Below are positions 1-6,511 of a stretch of 10,612 nt of DNA, in pieces. Each line of letters starts with the position of its first letter. Within the stretch, counting starts at the first letter, position 1. Origin of the DNA: Candidatus Calidifonticultor daggyaiensis (GTDB lineage Bacteria > Actinomycetota > Humimicrobiia > Humimicrobiales > Humimicrobiaceae); the NCBI GenBank assembly GCA_015661035.1, contig JACVJA010000021.1, positions 1-10,612 on the forward strand. Reading direction: 5' to 3'. The translations under genes and the position numbers were made by a program. The notes beneath the pieces are model-generated. The model worked only from the letters and a program-made list of their open reading frames with translations. It ran no database searches and was not told the DNA's origin.

Positions 1-135
1 TAGTTAAAATATATTTACCTGTGAGATTAGGTTTTTAAATCTGATTTAAATAAATAATTAAGTGATAAAAAGATTAAAAATAATATAAAAATATAAAACA
101 TTAAAACTGTTTGAAAAATTATGGAATAAAAAATA

Positions 136-1071
136 ATGGAAAATAATGAGTTAAAACTTATAACTAAGATTGCAAGGCTTTATTATTTAAATGATTTAAA
201 TCAGCAAGCTATAGCGGAAAAATTAAATATCTCAAGAACTAAAGTCTCCCGATATTTAACTAAGGCTAAAAAAAATAAAATTATAGAAATAAAGATATCC
301 TCACCCTTTGAGAGGTTTGAGGAATTTTCTTATCAAATTGAAAAAAAATACAATGTTAAAGAATGTATAATTGTTTCATCTTCAACATCCCAAGATGAAA
401 TTTATAAAAATTTAGCCTCTGCTTTAAATGAGTTATTGTGCCGTATTTTAAAAGAAGGTAATTATATAGGTGTTGGATGGGGAATGACTTTAAAATCAGT
501 GGTTAAATTAATTGAACCTTCTACTAGAATTTATATAAACGTTATACCTTTGGTTGGTGGATTAGGTAAAATTGGTATCGAAGTACACACAAATTTGGTA
601 GCAAGCTTGCTTGCAGAAAAGTTTGGCGGAATCAGCTATTCTATACATTCACCCGCTGTTTTAGACAGTCAATTTGCAAAACAAATTTTAGAAAAAGATT
701 CTAGTATAAAAGAAGTTCTTGACATGATGGATAAAGTAAGTGTTGCTTTATTAGGGATGAGTGACATTGGCCCAGATTCTACTATGGTTAAAACTGGAAA
801 TTTTACATTTCATGATTTTGAATATCTTGCAAGTTTGGGTGTTGTTGGGGATGTAAATCTAATATTCATAGATAGATACGGCAAAGAAGTAAAAAATAAG
901 CTTGATGACAGAATCTTAAAAGCTCCTTTAATAAAAATACAAAAAATAAAAAATGTTATTGGAATTGCATTCGGTAAGAAAAAGGTTGATGTAATAAGAG
1001 CAGCTCTAACAGGTAAAATAATAAATATCTTAATTACTGATGAAGAAACTGCTATAAATTTATTGCCATAA
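136..1071 (+). CDS. SorC/DeoR-type (sugar-binding) transcriptional regulator
   Basis: This is a predicted DNA-binding regulator of 311 residues, the usual SorC-family length. Residues 8-50 form an N-terminal helix-turn-helix (LNQQAIAEKLNISRTKVSRY region). The rest matches the SorC effector-binding domain: GVGWG at 112-116, the PLVGG strand near 138-142, GVVGDVN at 235-241, LDDR at 257-260, and the closing AFGKKKVDVIRAALTGK and NILITDEETA segments. Family members bind phosphorylated sugars and act as tetramers on direct-repeat operators; the effector here is unknown. It lies 124 bases upstream of E1-alpha on the same strand, so it is inferred to control the dehydrogenase genes. The ATG at 136 has only a weak GGA at 123-125 as ribosome site, and no better in-frame start is seen. 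The AT-rich leader at 1-135 shows no convincing promoter. Confidence 0.9.
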   Translation: MENNELKLITKIARLYYLNDLNQQAIAEKLNISRTKVSRYLTKAKKNKIIEIKISSPFERFEEFSYQIEKKYNVKECIIVSSSTSQDEIYKNLASALNELLCRILKEGNYIGVGWGMTLKSVVKLIEPSTRIYINVIPLVGGLGKIGIEVHTNLVASLLAEKFGGISYSIHSPAVLDSQFAKQILEKDSSIKEVLDMMDKVSVALLGMSDIGPDSTMVKTGNFTFHDFEYLASLGVVGDVNLIFIDRYGKEVKNKLDDRILKAPLIKIQKIKNVIGIAFGKKKVDVIRAALTGKIINILITDEETAINLLP

Positions 1072-1112
1072 ATTTAGTTTCATTAATTTAGTGCTATTAA
1101 TTTATGAATTTA
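1071..1112. repeat. Degenerate 14-bp tandem repeat, three units
   Basis: Three consecutive 14-mers begin at the regulator's stop codon: AATTTAGTTTCATT (1071-1084), AATTTAGTGCTATT (1085-1098) and AATTTATGAATTTA (1099-1112). Units 1 and 2 agree at 11 of 14 positions. Unit 3 shares the first six bases and little more. The same 14-bp period reappears in the perfect repeat 20 bases further on. This may be slippage-generated spacer sequence or a decayed regulator-binding array. Confidence 0.5.
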
Positions 1113-1132
1113 AAATTAATAAAAATATTAAT

Positions 1133-1160
1133 ATAAATATTTGTCTATAAATATTTGTCT
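1133..1160. promoter_or_regulatory. Perfect 14-bp tandem repeat before E1-alpha, candidate operator
   Basis: ATAAATATTTGTCT occurs twice head to tail (1133-1146 and 1147-1160), followed by a partial third ATTTGT at 1161-1166. The block ends 35 bases before the E1-alpha start. SorC-family proteins such as CggR bind pairs of direct repeats, and CggR sites contain TGTC elements. A SorC-type gene lies immediately upstream. Operator function is an inference; the repeat itself is seen directly. Confidence 0.5.
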
Positions 1161-1195
1161 ATTTGTAAACTATTAAAAAGCGATTGGAGTAATTT

Positions 1196-2203
1196 ATGAA
1201 AAATTTTTTAATAATTGATGGTCATAAAATAAAGGATTCTTATTGGGAGCTTGAAAAAAGTTTAATGATTGAAATGCTTCAAAAAATGTATGAAATAAGA
1301 TTTTTTGAAGGCGAAACAGAGCAGTTTATAATTAAGGGTCAAATACATGGGACTTGTCATCTATATGTAGGCGAGGAAGCTACTGCAGTTGGTGCGATAT
1401 ACGCGTCTGAAAAAAAAGATTATATTACTTCGACACATAGAGGACACGGTCATTGTATTGCTAAAGGTGGGGACCTTAAGTTGATGATGGCTGAACTTTT
1501 AGGAAAAGCAACTGGATACTGTAAGGGTAAAGGTGGTTCAATGCATATTGCTGATGTTACGAGTGGTAATTTAGGTGCTAATGGAATTGTTGGTGGAAGT
1601 ATTGATATTGCAACGGGAGCAGCACTAACTTGCAAAATGAAAGAAAAAGATAAAATAGTTTTATGCTTTTTTGGAGATGGAGCAGCCAACAGAGGTAATT
1701 TTCACGGCTCATTAAATATGGCATCAATTTGGAATTTGCCAATAATATATATTTGTGAAAATAACCAATATGGGATGTCCACTCCAATTAAAGAGGCATT
1801 TAATATAAAAAGAATTTCTGATAGAAAATGTGCTTATAATATTGAAGGCCTAACTATTGATGGAAACAATTTGGTTGAAGTTTATAATACAATAAAACAT
1901 TTTTCTGAATACTGCAGGAGCGGTAAAGGTCCAGTACTTGTTGAGTGCTTAACATATAGATGGAAAGGTCATTCAAAAAGCGATGCACAGGTTTACAGGT
2001 CTAAAGAAGAGGTAAAGGAATGGATGGAAAAAGATCCTATTATAAGATATGAAACCTTTTTGATAGAAAATGGTGTTCTTTCAAAACAAGAAGCAATTGA
2101 GGTTAAGGAAAAAGCAATAAAAGCTATAGAAGAAGCAGTAAGTTTTGCAGAAGATAGCCCTTTTCCTGACCCATCAACAGTTGAAGAGGATGTTTATGCA
2201 TAA
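1196..2203 (+). CDS. pdhA: 2-oxoacid (pyruvate/acetoin) dehydrogenase E1 component, alpha subunit
   Basis: This is the thiamine-diphosphate-dependent E1-alpha subunit. With E1-beta it decarboxylates a 2-oxoacid and reductively acylates the lipoyl group of E2 in the cytosol. The 335 residues contain STHRGHGH (79-86), the TPP/Mg2+ motif GDGAAN (160-165) closing at ENN (188-190), YGMST (192-196), and the conserved loop KGHSKSDAQVYR (257-268). The first 25 residues or so precede the usual family start. Similarity to acetoin dehydrogenase is strong around the GKATGYCKGKGGSMHIAD stretch, whereas YGMST is more typical of pyruvate dehydrogenases, so the substrate is not settled. The ATG has a GGAG ribosome site at 1186-1189 with 6-base spacing. 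E1-beta follows 67 bases downstream. The symbol pdhA is the best guess; acoA is the alternative. Confidence 0.93.
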   Translation: MKNFLIIDGHKIKDSYWELEKSLMIEMLQKMYEIRFFEGETEQFIIKGQIHGTCHLYVGEEATAVGAIYASEKKDYITSTHRGHGHCIAKGGDLKLMMAELLGKATGYCKGKGGSMHIADVTSGNLGANGIVGGSIDIATGAALTCKMKEKDKIVLCFFGDGAANRGNFHGSLNMASIWNLPIIYICENNQYGMSTPIKEAFNIKRISDRKCAYNIEGLTIDGNNLVEVYNTIKHFSEYCRSGKGPVLVECLTYRWKGHSKSDAQVYRSKEEVKEWMEKDPIIRYETFLIENGVLSKQEAIEVKEKAIKAIEEAVSFAEDSPFPDPSTVEEDVYA

Positions 2204-2257
2204 TTTTTTTTATTTTATTTGCACTATTTAAGAAATTTCAGTTTAATTTGTTTTAAA

Positions 2258-2266
2258 AGAGGTGAT
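2258..2266 (+). promoter_or_regulatory. Ribosome binding site that fixes the E1-beta start
   Basis: AGAGGTGAT lies 4 bases before the ATG at 2271. The upstream in-frame GTG (2262-2264) is part of this Shine-Dalgarno sequence and so cannot be served by it. Confidence 0.75.
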
Positions 2267-2270
2267 TATA

Positions 2271-3263
2271 ATGCGTGAAATTACTTATCTTGAAGCAATA
2301 AGAGAAGCGATGCAGCAAATGATGAGAATAAATCCAGATGTGTATTTGATTGGAGAAGATGTTGCAGAATATGGTGGAGCTTTTGGCGTTTCTGTTGGAA
2401 TGCTTGAGGAATTTGGAAAAGAAAGAATAAGAAATACTCCAATTTCTGAAGATGCTGTAATTGGTGTTGCTACAGGCAGTGCAGTAACCGGTATGAGGCC
2501 AATTGCAGAAATTATGTTCTCTGATTTTATTACAATTGCTATGGATGAAATTGCAAATCAAGCAGCTAAAATTAGATATATGTTTGGAGGAAAGGCAAAA
2601 GTACCATTAGTAATAAGAACTGCAGGTGGGGGAGGCACAGGTGCTGCTGCTCAGCATTCTCAAAGCTTAGAAGCTTTAATTGCACATATTCCTGGTTTGA
2701 AAGTTGTAATGCCTTCATGTCCTTATGATGCAAAAGGCTTGCTAATTGCAGCTATTAATGATGATAATCCTGTAATTTTTATTGAGCATAAACTTTTATA
2801 TAAAAATAAGAGGTATATACAGCATGTGCCTGAGGAAATATATGAAATTCCTTTAGGTAAAGGTGATATAAAAAGGGACGGGAAAGATGTGACAATAGTT
2901 GCAACATCATTTATGGTAAAGAAGTGTCTAGAGGTATCTGAGCAATTAAAAACAGATTATGCAATAGATTGTGAAGTTATTGACCCTAGAACAATTAGGC
3001 CCTTAGATATTGATTTAATATTAGAATCGGTTAAAAAAACATCAAGGCTTATATGTGTTGAGGAGGCTTGTGGGTTTGGAGGATTTATGGGTGAGGTAGC
3101 AGCACAAGTTGCAGAATATGGTTTTGATTATTTAGATGCACCAATTATAAGAATTACAGGGAGAAATTGCCCTGTTCCTTATAGTCTAGTTTTAGAAAAC
3201 GAAATGATACCCAATCATGAAAGAATTAAAAAAGGAATTTTAGACTTACTTAGAAAGAATTAA
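2271..3263 (+). CDS. pdhB: 2-oxoacid (pyruvate/acetoin) dehydrogenase E1 component, beta subunit
   Basis: This is the E1-beta subunit, which completes the alpha2-beta2 active site with E1-alpha. From the ATG at 2271 it has 330 residues, near the family norm. Recognisable elements are GEDVAEYGGAFGVS, the NTPISE segment, the pyrimidine-domain stretch around IAEIMFSDF, GGGGTGAAAQHSQSLEA, and the C-terminal transketolase-type domain with EVIDPRTIRPLD and VEEACGFGGFMGE. A GTG at 2262 is in frame but sits inside the ribosome site AGAGGTGAT (2258-2266), so the ATG at 2271 with MREITYLEA is the better start. It shares its strand with E1-alpha and is probably cotranscribed. A 224-base AT-rich spacer separates it from E2. 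Whether the substrate is pyruvate or acetoin is open (acoB is the alternative symbol). Confidence 0.93.
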   Translation: MREITYLEAIREAMQQMMRINPDVYLIGEDVAEYGGAFGVSVGMLEEFGKERIRNTPISEDAVIGVATGSAVTGMRPIAEIMFSDFITIAMDEIANQAAKIRYMFGGKAKVPLVIRTAGGGGTGAAAQHSQSLEALIAHIPGLKVVMPSCPYDAKGLLIAAINDDNPVIFIEHKLLYKNKRYIQHVPEEIYEIPLGKGDIKRDGKDVTIVATSFMVKKCLEVSEQLKTDYAIDCEVIDPRTIRPLDIDLILESVKKTSRLICVEEACGFGGFMGEVAAQVAEYGFDYLDAPIIRITGRNCPVPYSLVLENEMIPNHERIKKGILDLLRKN

Positions 3264-3343
3264 CTTCTTTACATTAAAATAATAATTAATTAAAATTTAA
3301 ATAATAAGGTTGCTCTTAGTAGTTTATTATAGCAATAACTTAA

Positions 3344-3368
3344 ATATATATATATATATATATATATA
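3344..3368. repeat. AT dinucleotide microsatellite between E1-beta and E2
   Basis: This is an uninterrupted alternating A/T tract of 25 bases, about 12 units, in the 224-base spacer between E1-beta and E2. It lies about 120 bases before the E2 start. Such tracts are prone to slippage. There is no evidence that this one affects expression. Confidence 0.85.
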
Positions 3369-3401
3369 ACATTAAATATATTATAACTAAATATACATAA
3401 C

Positions 3402-3423
3402 AATAAATTAAAAATAAATTAAA
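3402..3423. repeat. Perfect 11-bp tandem duplication in the E2 leader
   Basis: AATAAATTAAA occurs at 3402-3412 and again directly at 3413-3423. It is low-complexity and is best read as a slippage product. It forms part of the same repeat-rich spacer as the AT tract. Confidence 0.6.
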
Positions 3424-3487
3424 ACAAAAAATTTAGTGGCTTTTAAATTCAAACACATTTTTATTTATTTTATAAGGAGGATTATTA

Positions 3488-5071
3488 ATGCATGAAGTTA
3501 TAATGCCAAAGCTTGGTCTAACAATGGAAACAGGTGTAATTGAAAAGTGGCATAAAAAAGAAGGAGATAAGGTTGAAGCTGGTGAAGTTTTATTCGAGGT
3601 TATGACTGATAAAGTTTCCCTTGAGGTGGAAGCTTATCATTCTGGAATATTAAAAAAAATATTAAAAAAAGAAGGCGAAGAAGTGCCTGTAACTGAGGTT
3701 ATAGCTTTTATTGGAGAAGAAGATGAAGAAGTGCCCGAGGGTATTGACAAAGCAGCTTCTGCAAAAGTAGAAGAGTCTGGGCAAATTCAAAAACAAATGG
3801 CAAGTCAAGCTGCTGCAGGAGGTTCATCAGTTTTAACAGAGTCTAGGGTTTCAGCTGAACAGGTTTTAGCTAAACAGGTATCAACCGAACCGTATGATCA
3901 AAAATTAGAGCAGTTAAGCTCAGCTCAGGATATTAGATCTAGGGATATAAAAATTTCACCTTTAGCAAGAAATTTAGCTTTAGCCAAAGGTGTTGATATA
4001 ACAAGAGTTAAAGGCTCTGGCCCTGGCGGTAGAATTGTTAAAGAAGATATTGAAAGTTATCTAGCTTCAATTAGCACAAAAGAGACTCAAGAACAAATTA
4101 TAGAGAGCGAGGGAAGGATTAAGATCTCTCCGTTAGCAAGAAAAACTGCTGCAGAGCTAGGTATAGATTATAAAACTGAGTCCATTAAAGGCACTGGACC
4201 TGAAGGAAGAATAGTAAAAGATGATATATTAGCTTATGCTGAAGCAAAGAAAAAAGCTGCGCAGCAACAGCTGAAAGTTGTTCAGCCAGAGTTTGAAAAA
4301 GAAACACAAAAGCCTGTTTCAGAGCCTTCAATTATAAAACCAATATTATCTGTTGGGGAAATTATGCCAGTTTCGCCAGCTGTTAAATCTTCAACACCTT
4401 TAAAGGGTATGCGTAAAGTAATTGCTGAAAGATTGACCTATTCAAAGCAAAATATTCCTCATATTATTCTTACGGAAGTTATTGATGCAACAGAATTAGT
4501 TTTGCTAAGAGAAAGGACAAAAGACAAAGTTCAAGAAGTTTATGGGGCAAAATTGACGTATACTGACTTTATCATTAAGGCTTCTGCTATAGTATTGGCA
4601 GAACAGCCAGTTATAAATGCCTCTTTACAAGATGGTAATCATATTATATATGATGATGTAAATATTGGTGTTGCTGTATCAGTAAAAGAAGGTCTGATTG
4701 TTCCAACCATTTATAAAGCTGACAGACTCCGTTTAAGCGATATTGCAAAAAAAAGAACTGAGCTAGTAGATAAAGCTCACAGGTCAGTATTAACAATTGA
4801 AGAAATATCAAATGGGACTTTTACAATTACAAATTTAGGAATGTATGGAATAAGAAATTTTACAGCTATAATTAATCCACCACAAGGGGCAATATTAATG
4901 GTAGGTGAGATTTATAAAGCACCAGTTGTAATTGATGATAAAATTGTAATTAGAAGCCTTATGGATACTTCTATTGCAGTAGATCATAGAATAATTGATG
5001 GGGCAGATGCTGCAAAATTTTTAGCTAGACTAAAAGATATTTTAGAAAACCCAGAAATTATGCTTATTTAA
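3488..5071 (+). CDS. pdhC: Dihydrolipoamide acyltransferase (E2) with tandem E3/E1-binding domains
   Basis: This is the core E2 subunit. It accepts the acyl group from E1 on a lipoyl arm and transfers it to CoA. The 527 residues read as a lipoyl domain (1-77, lipoylated Lys42 in MTDKVS), a linker rich in Ala, Gln, Ser and Glu (78-152), a first peripheral-subunit-binding domain (153-193, ISPLARNLALAKGVD and GSGPGGRIVKEDI), a second one (211-251, ISPLARKTAAELGID and GTGPEGRIVKDDI), another linker, and the catalytic acyltransferase domain (about 303-527). The catalytic motif DHRIIDG carries His500 and Asp504. Most E2 proteins have one such binding domain, so the duplicate is unusual. A strong AAGGAGG site (3474-3480) with 7-base spacing supports the ATG. 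The large leader suggests separate control from E1. aceF or acoC are alternative symbols. Confidence 0.94.
   Translation: MHEVIMPKLGLTMETGVIEKWHKKEGDKVEAGEVLFEVMTDKVSLEVEAYHSGILKKILKKEGEEVPVTEVIAFIGEEDEEVPEGIDKAASAKVEESGQIQKQMASQAAAGGSSVLTESRVSAEQVLAKQVSTEPYDQKLEQLSSAQDIRSRDIKISPLARNLALAKGVDITRVKGSGPGGRIVKEDIESYLASISTKETQEQIIESEGRIKISPLARKTAAELGIDYKTESIKGTGPEGRIVKDDILAYAEAKKKAAQQQLKVVQPEFEKETQKPVSEPSIIKPILSVGEIMPVSPAVKSSTPLKGMRKVIAERLTYSKQNIPHIILTEVIDATELVLLRERTKDKVQEVYGAKLTYTDFIIKASAIVLAEQPVINASLQDGNHIIYDDVNIGVAVSVKEGLIVPTIYKADRLRLSDIAKKRTELVDKAHRSVLTIEEISNGTFTITNLGMYGIRNFTAIINPPQGAILMVGEIYKAPVVIDDKIVIRSLMDTSIAVDHRIIDGADAAKFLARLKDILENPEIMLI
3944..4066 (+). other. E2 peripheral-subunit-binding domain, copy 1
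   Basis: Residues 153-193 of E2 show the hallmark pattern ISPLAR...GVD...GSGPGGRIVKEDI. This compact three-helix domain normally docks E3 or E1. It is 18 residues upstream of a second, diverged copy in the same chain. Confidence 0.85.
4118..4240 (+). other. E2 peripheral-subunit-binding domain, copy 2
   Basis: Residues 211-251 of E2 repeat the pattern as ISPLARKTAAELGID...GTGPEGRIVKDDI. Both the ISPLAR and GRIVK elements are intact, so neither copy looks decayed. The two copies have clearly diverged, which argues against a very recent duplication. Confidence 0.85.
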
Positions 5072-5136
5072 AATAAAATATATTAAAACTAAACAAAGTA
5101 TACTTTATAAATTACTAAAGATTAATAAAGATAAAA

Positions 5137-5523
5137 ATGAAAGATGAAGTTACCAAGATAACACTTTATTGTATTAATTGTAATGAAGAAACACCTCACA
5201 CAGTACAATATATTGGAGAATATCTCAGAAGTGTCTCTTGTGATAACTGCTCAAAAAAAATTGAGATAGATAGGAGGCACTTAAGAACTGTTTTTGCAGA
5301 AGATTTTATAGATAGAATTTTATCAAAGCCTCATAGGATGACTGAAGATATGAAAAAGGCTCTTGCAACTTTAACTCCATTTTTCCCTAAAAGGTTATTT
5401 AGAGAACCTTTGCAGGTATTCCGTGAAATTTATGAAATATTAAAAAAGGATGATGAAACAAATTCTGATAACGATTCTGATAAAGAAAATGATAAGATAG
5501 AAAATGATGATAAAAATAGTTAA
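5137..5523 (+). CDS. Small four-cysteine (zinc-ribbon-like) protein with acidic tail, function unknown
   Basis: This 128-residue cytosolic protein has two CxxC pairs (Cys12/Cys15 and Cys35/Cys38), a likely zinc-binding knuckle. A conserved-looking middle follows (IDRRHLRTVFAEDFIDRI and TPFFPKRLFREP, about 45-93), then an Asp/Glu/Asn/Lys-rich tail (about 105-128) that is probably disordered. It recalls small proteins of low-GC anaerobes annotated only as 'bh protein', a match made from memory with low confidence. It starts 65 bases after E2 and is probably in the same transcript. No good ribosome site precedes the ATG (upstream bases are AT-rich with no GGAG-like run), which suggests weak or coupled translation. 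No membrane or signal segment is seen. A role with the dehydrogenase complex is inferred from position only. Confidence 0.75.
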   Translation: MKDEVTKITLYCINCNEETPHTVQYIGEYLRSVSCDNCSKKIEIDRRHLRTVFAEDFIDRILSKPHRMTEDMKKALATLTPFFPKRLFREPLQVFREIYEILKKDDETNSDNDSDKENDKIENDDKNS

Positions 5524-5550
5524 ATTTTAAAATTATTTTTACTATTTTAT
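5511..5550. terminator. Candidate AT-only bidirectional terminator between convergent genes
   Basis: AAAATAGT (5513-5520) pairs with ACTATTTT (5541-5548), and a nested palindrome AATTTTAAAATT lies at 5523-5534. The structure spans the 18-base gap and the stop codons of the four-cysteine gene (+) and lipB (-), where a shared terminator would be expected. It contains almost no G-C pairs, so real terminator strength is doubtful. Confidence 0.35.
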
Positions 5551-6291
5551 ATAGTTGTTTTTAATTATTTTAATATTAAATACTTTTTCAAAATTTCTTA
5601 ATATTATATCTTTTACAAAACTAACTGTAATTTCCTTTTTTAATAAAACAGAAAGAGATGTTTGAGGATAATCTTTTAAACCACATGCTATTATATTCTT
5701 AAAATAGTTCAAATCAACGTTTATATTAAATGAAAAACCATGATAGGTTATCCATTTTTTTACGTGAATCCCGATTGATGCTATTTTTTGGTTATTGACA
5801 AATACGCCTCTTATTTTTTTGATCCTGTGGCCTGTTATTTTAAAAAAGCTTAGTGTTTCTAAAATTATTTGTTCCAGATTATAAACATATTTTGTTAAAT
5901 CTTTTTCAAATTTTTCTAGATTAAAAATAGGATAACATATAAGCTGACCAGGTCCATGAAAAGTAACATCTCCCCCGCGGTTTGATTGGTATATCTCTAT
6001 ATTTTGTTTTTTTAGCTCAAGAATTGGGGTAATGATATTTTTAATATTTCTATTACTGCCAATAGTTATTACGGGCCAGTGCTCAAGAAGCAAAATAATT
6101 CCTGTATAATTTTTTATTCTTATTAACTCCCAAAGTTCAATTTGTAAATTATAGGCATAGTTATACTCTATAATTCCTAAATCAAAACAAATTAAATTTT
6201 TATTTTTGCTATTTTGGCTGCTGCTTAAATTAAATTTATCTTCAAAATTTCTTAGATGAGACTTTATTTTTTCAAAATATATTGGCTCCAA
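5542..6291 (-). CDS. lipB: Octanoyl-ACP:protein N-octanoyltransferase (lipoate biosynthesis)
   Basis: LipB moves an octanoyl group from acyl carrier protein to the lipoyl lysine of E2 (or GcvH). Lipoyl synthase then inserts the sulfurs. Family hallmarks are RGGDVTFHGPGQL (105-117), the catalytic Lys169 in NQKIASIGI, and the catalytic Cys203 in IIACGL followed by TSL. The HGFSFNINVDL strand (184-194) is also typical. The chain has 249 residues with about 33 Asn/Lys/Ser-rich residues before the usual FDLG start, so the N-terminus is extended. There is no internal Met. The start used is TTG at 6289-6291 with AAGGA four bases upstream, and no in-frame ATG lies between it and the upstream stop near 6325. 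It sits on the opposite strand between E2 and E3, whose complex needs its product. lipA is not in the window. Confidence 0.93.
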   Translation of the reverse strand: MEPIYFEKIKSHLRNFEDKFNLSSSQNSKNKNLICFDLGIIEYNYAYNLQIELWELIRIKNYTGIILLLEHWPVITIGSNRNIKNIITPILELKKQNIEIYQSNRGGDVTFHGPGQLICYPIFNLEKFEKDLTKYVYNLEQIILETLSFFKITGHRIKKIRGVFVNNQKIASIGIHVKKWITYHGFSFNINVDLNYFKNIIACGLKDYPQTSLSVLLKKEITVSFVKDIILRNFEKVFNIKIIKNNYIK

Positions 6292-6407
6292 TTTATCCTT
6301 TTTATTTTTTTGTTTTATATTTGCTTACAATTGTTCTTTCTTTTATAATCTATCTTTTATTTTTTAAACTACTTTAAAAATAAATTACAATTAATTTTAT
6401 CAAAGTA

Positions 6408-6435
6408 TTGTTTTTATTATAATCCATAATATAAT
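6408..6435 (+). promoter_or_regulatory. Candidate sigma-70-type promoter for the E3 gene
   Basis: TTGTTT (6408-6413) and TATAAT (6430-6435) are separated by 16 bases, giving a leader of about 70 bases before the E3 start. The gap of 220 bases between divergent lipB and the E3 gene must hold promoters for both. A minus-strand pair (TTGTCT read from 6446-6441 and TATAAT from 6421-6416) exists for lipB but with a poor 19-base spacer. Such matches arise easily by chance in sequence this AT-rich. Confidence 0.4.
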
Positions 6436-6511
6436 TTTTAAGACAATCTTTTTAAAAGGTTAATTTGAAGGAATTATATTTTAATCAAAATTATTTTTTT
6501 GGGGGTAAGTA

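Noticed and set aside
1071-1160. CRISPR array
   Set aside because: The repeat units are 14 bp and directly adjacent, with no unique spacers, and no cas genes are nearby.
1450-1787. Two open frames on the minus strand inside E1-alpha
   Set aside because: They are antisense to a strongly supported gene, with no ribosome sites or recognisable motifs. The composition is that expected of a shadow frame.
2253-2561. Minus-strand open frame rich in His, Cys, Asn and Ser inside E1-beta
   Set aside because: It is antisense to conserved E1-beta codons. The Cys/His richness comes from complementing common codons (GCA, ATG, GAA) and is not a metal site.
3310-3335. Terminator hairpin TTGCT...AGCAA after E1-beta
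   Set aside because: The stem is only 5 bp with a 16-base loop and no following T-run, so it is too weak to call.
1196-5071. Firm assignment as acetoin dehydrogenase (acoABC)
   Set aside because: Parts of E1-alpha look AcoA-like, but no AcoR or AcoX gene is present and YGMST favours pyruvate-type enzymes. The substrate was left open.
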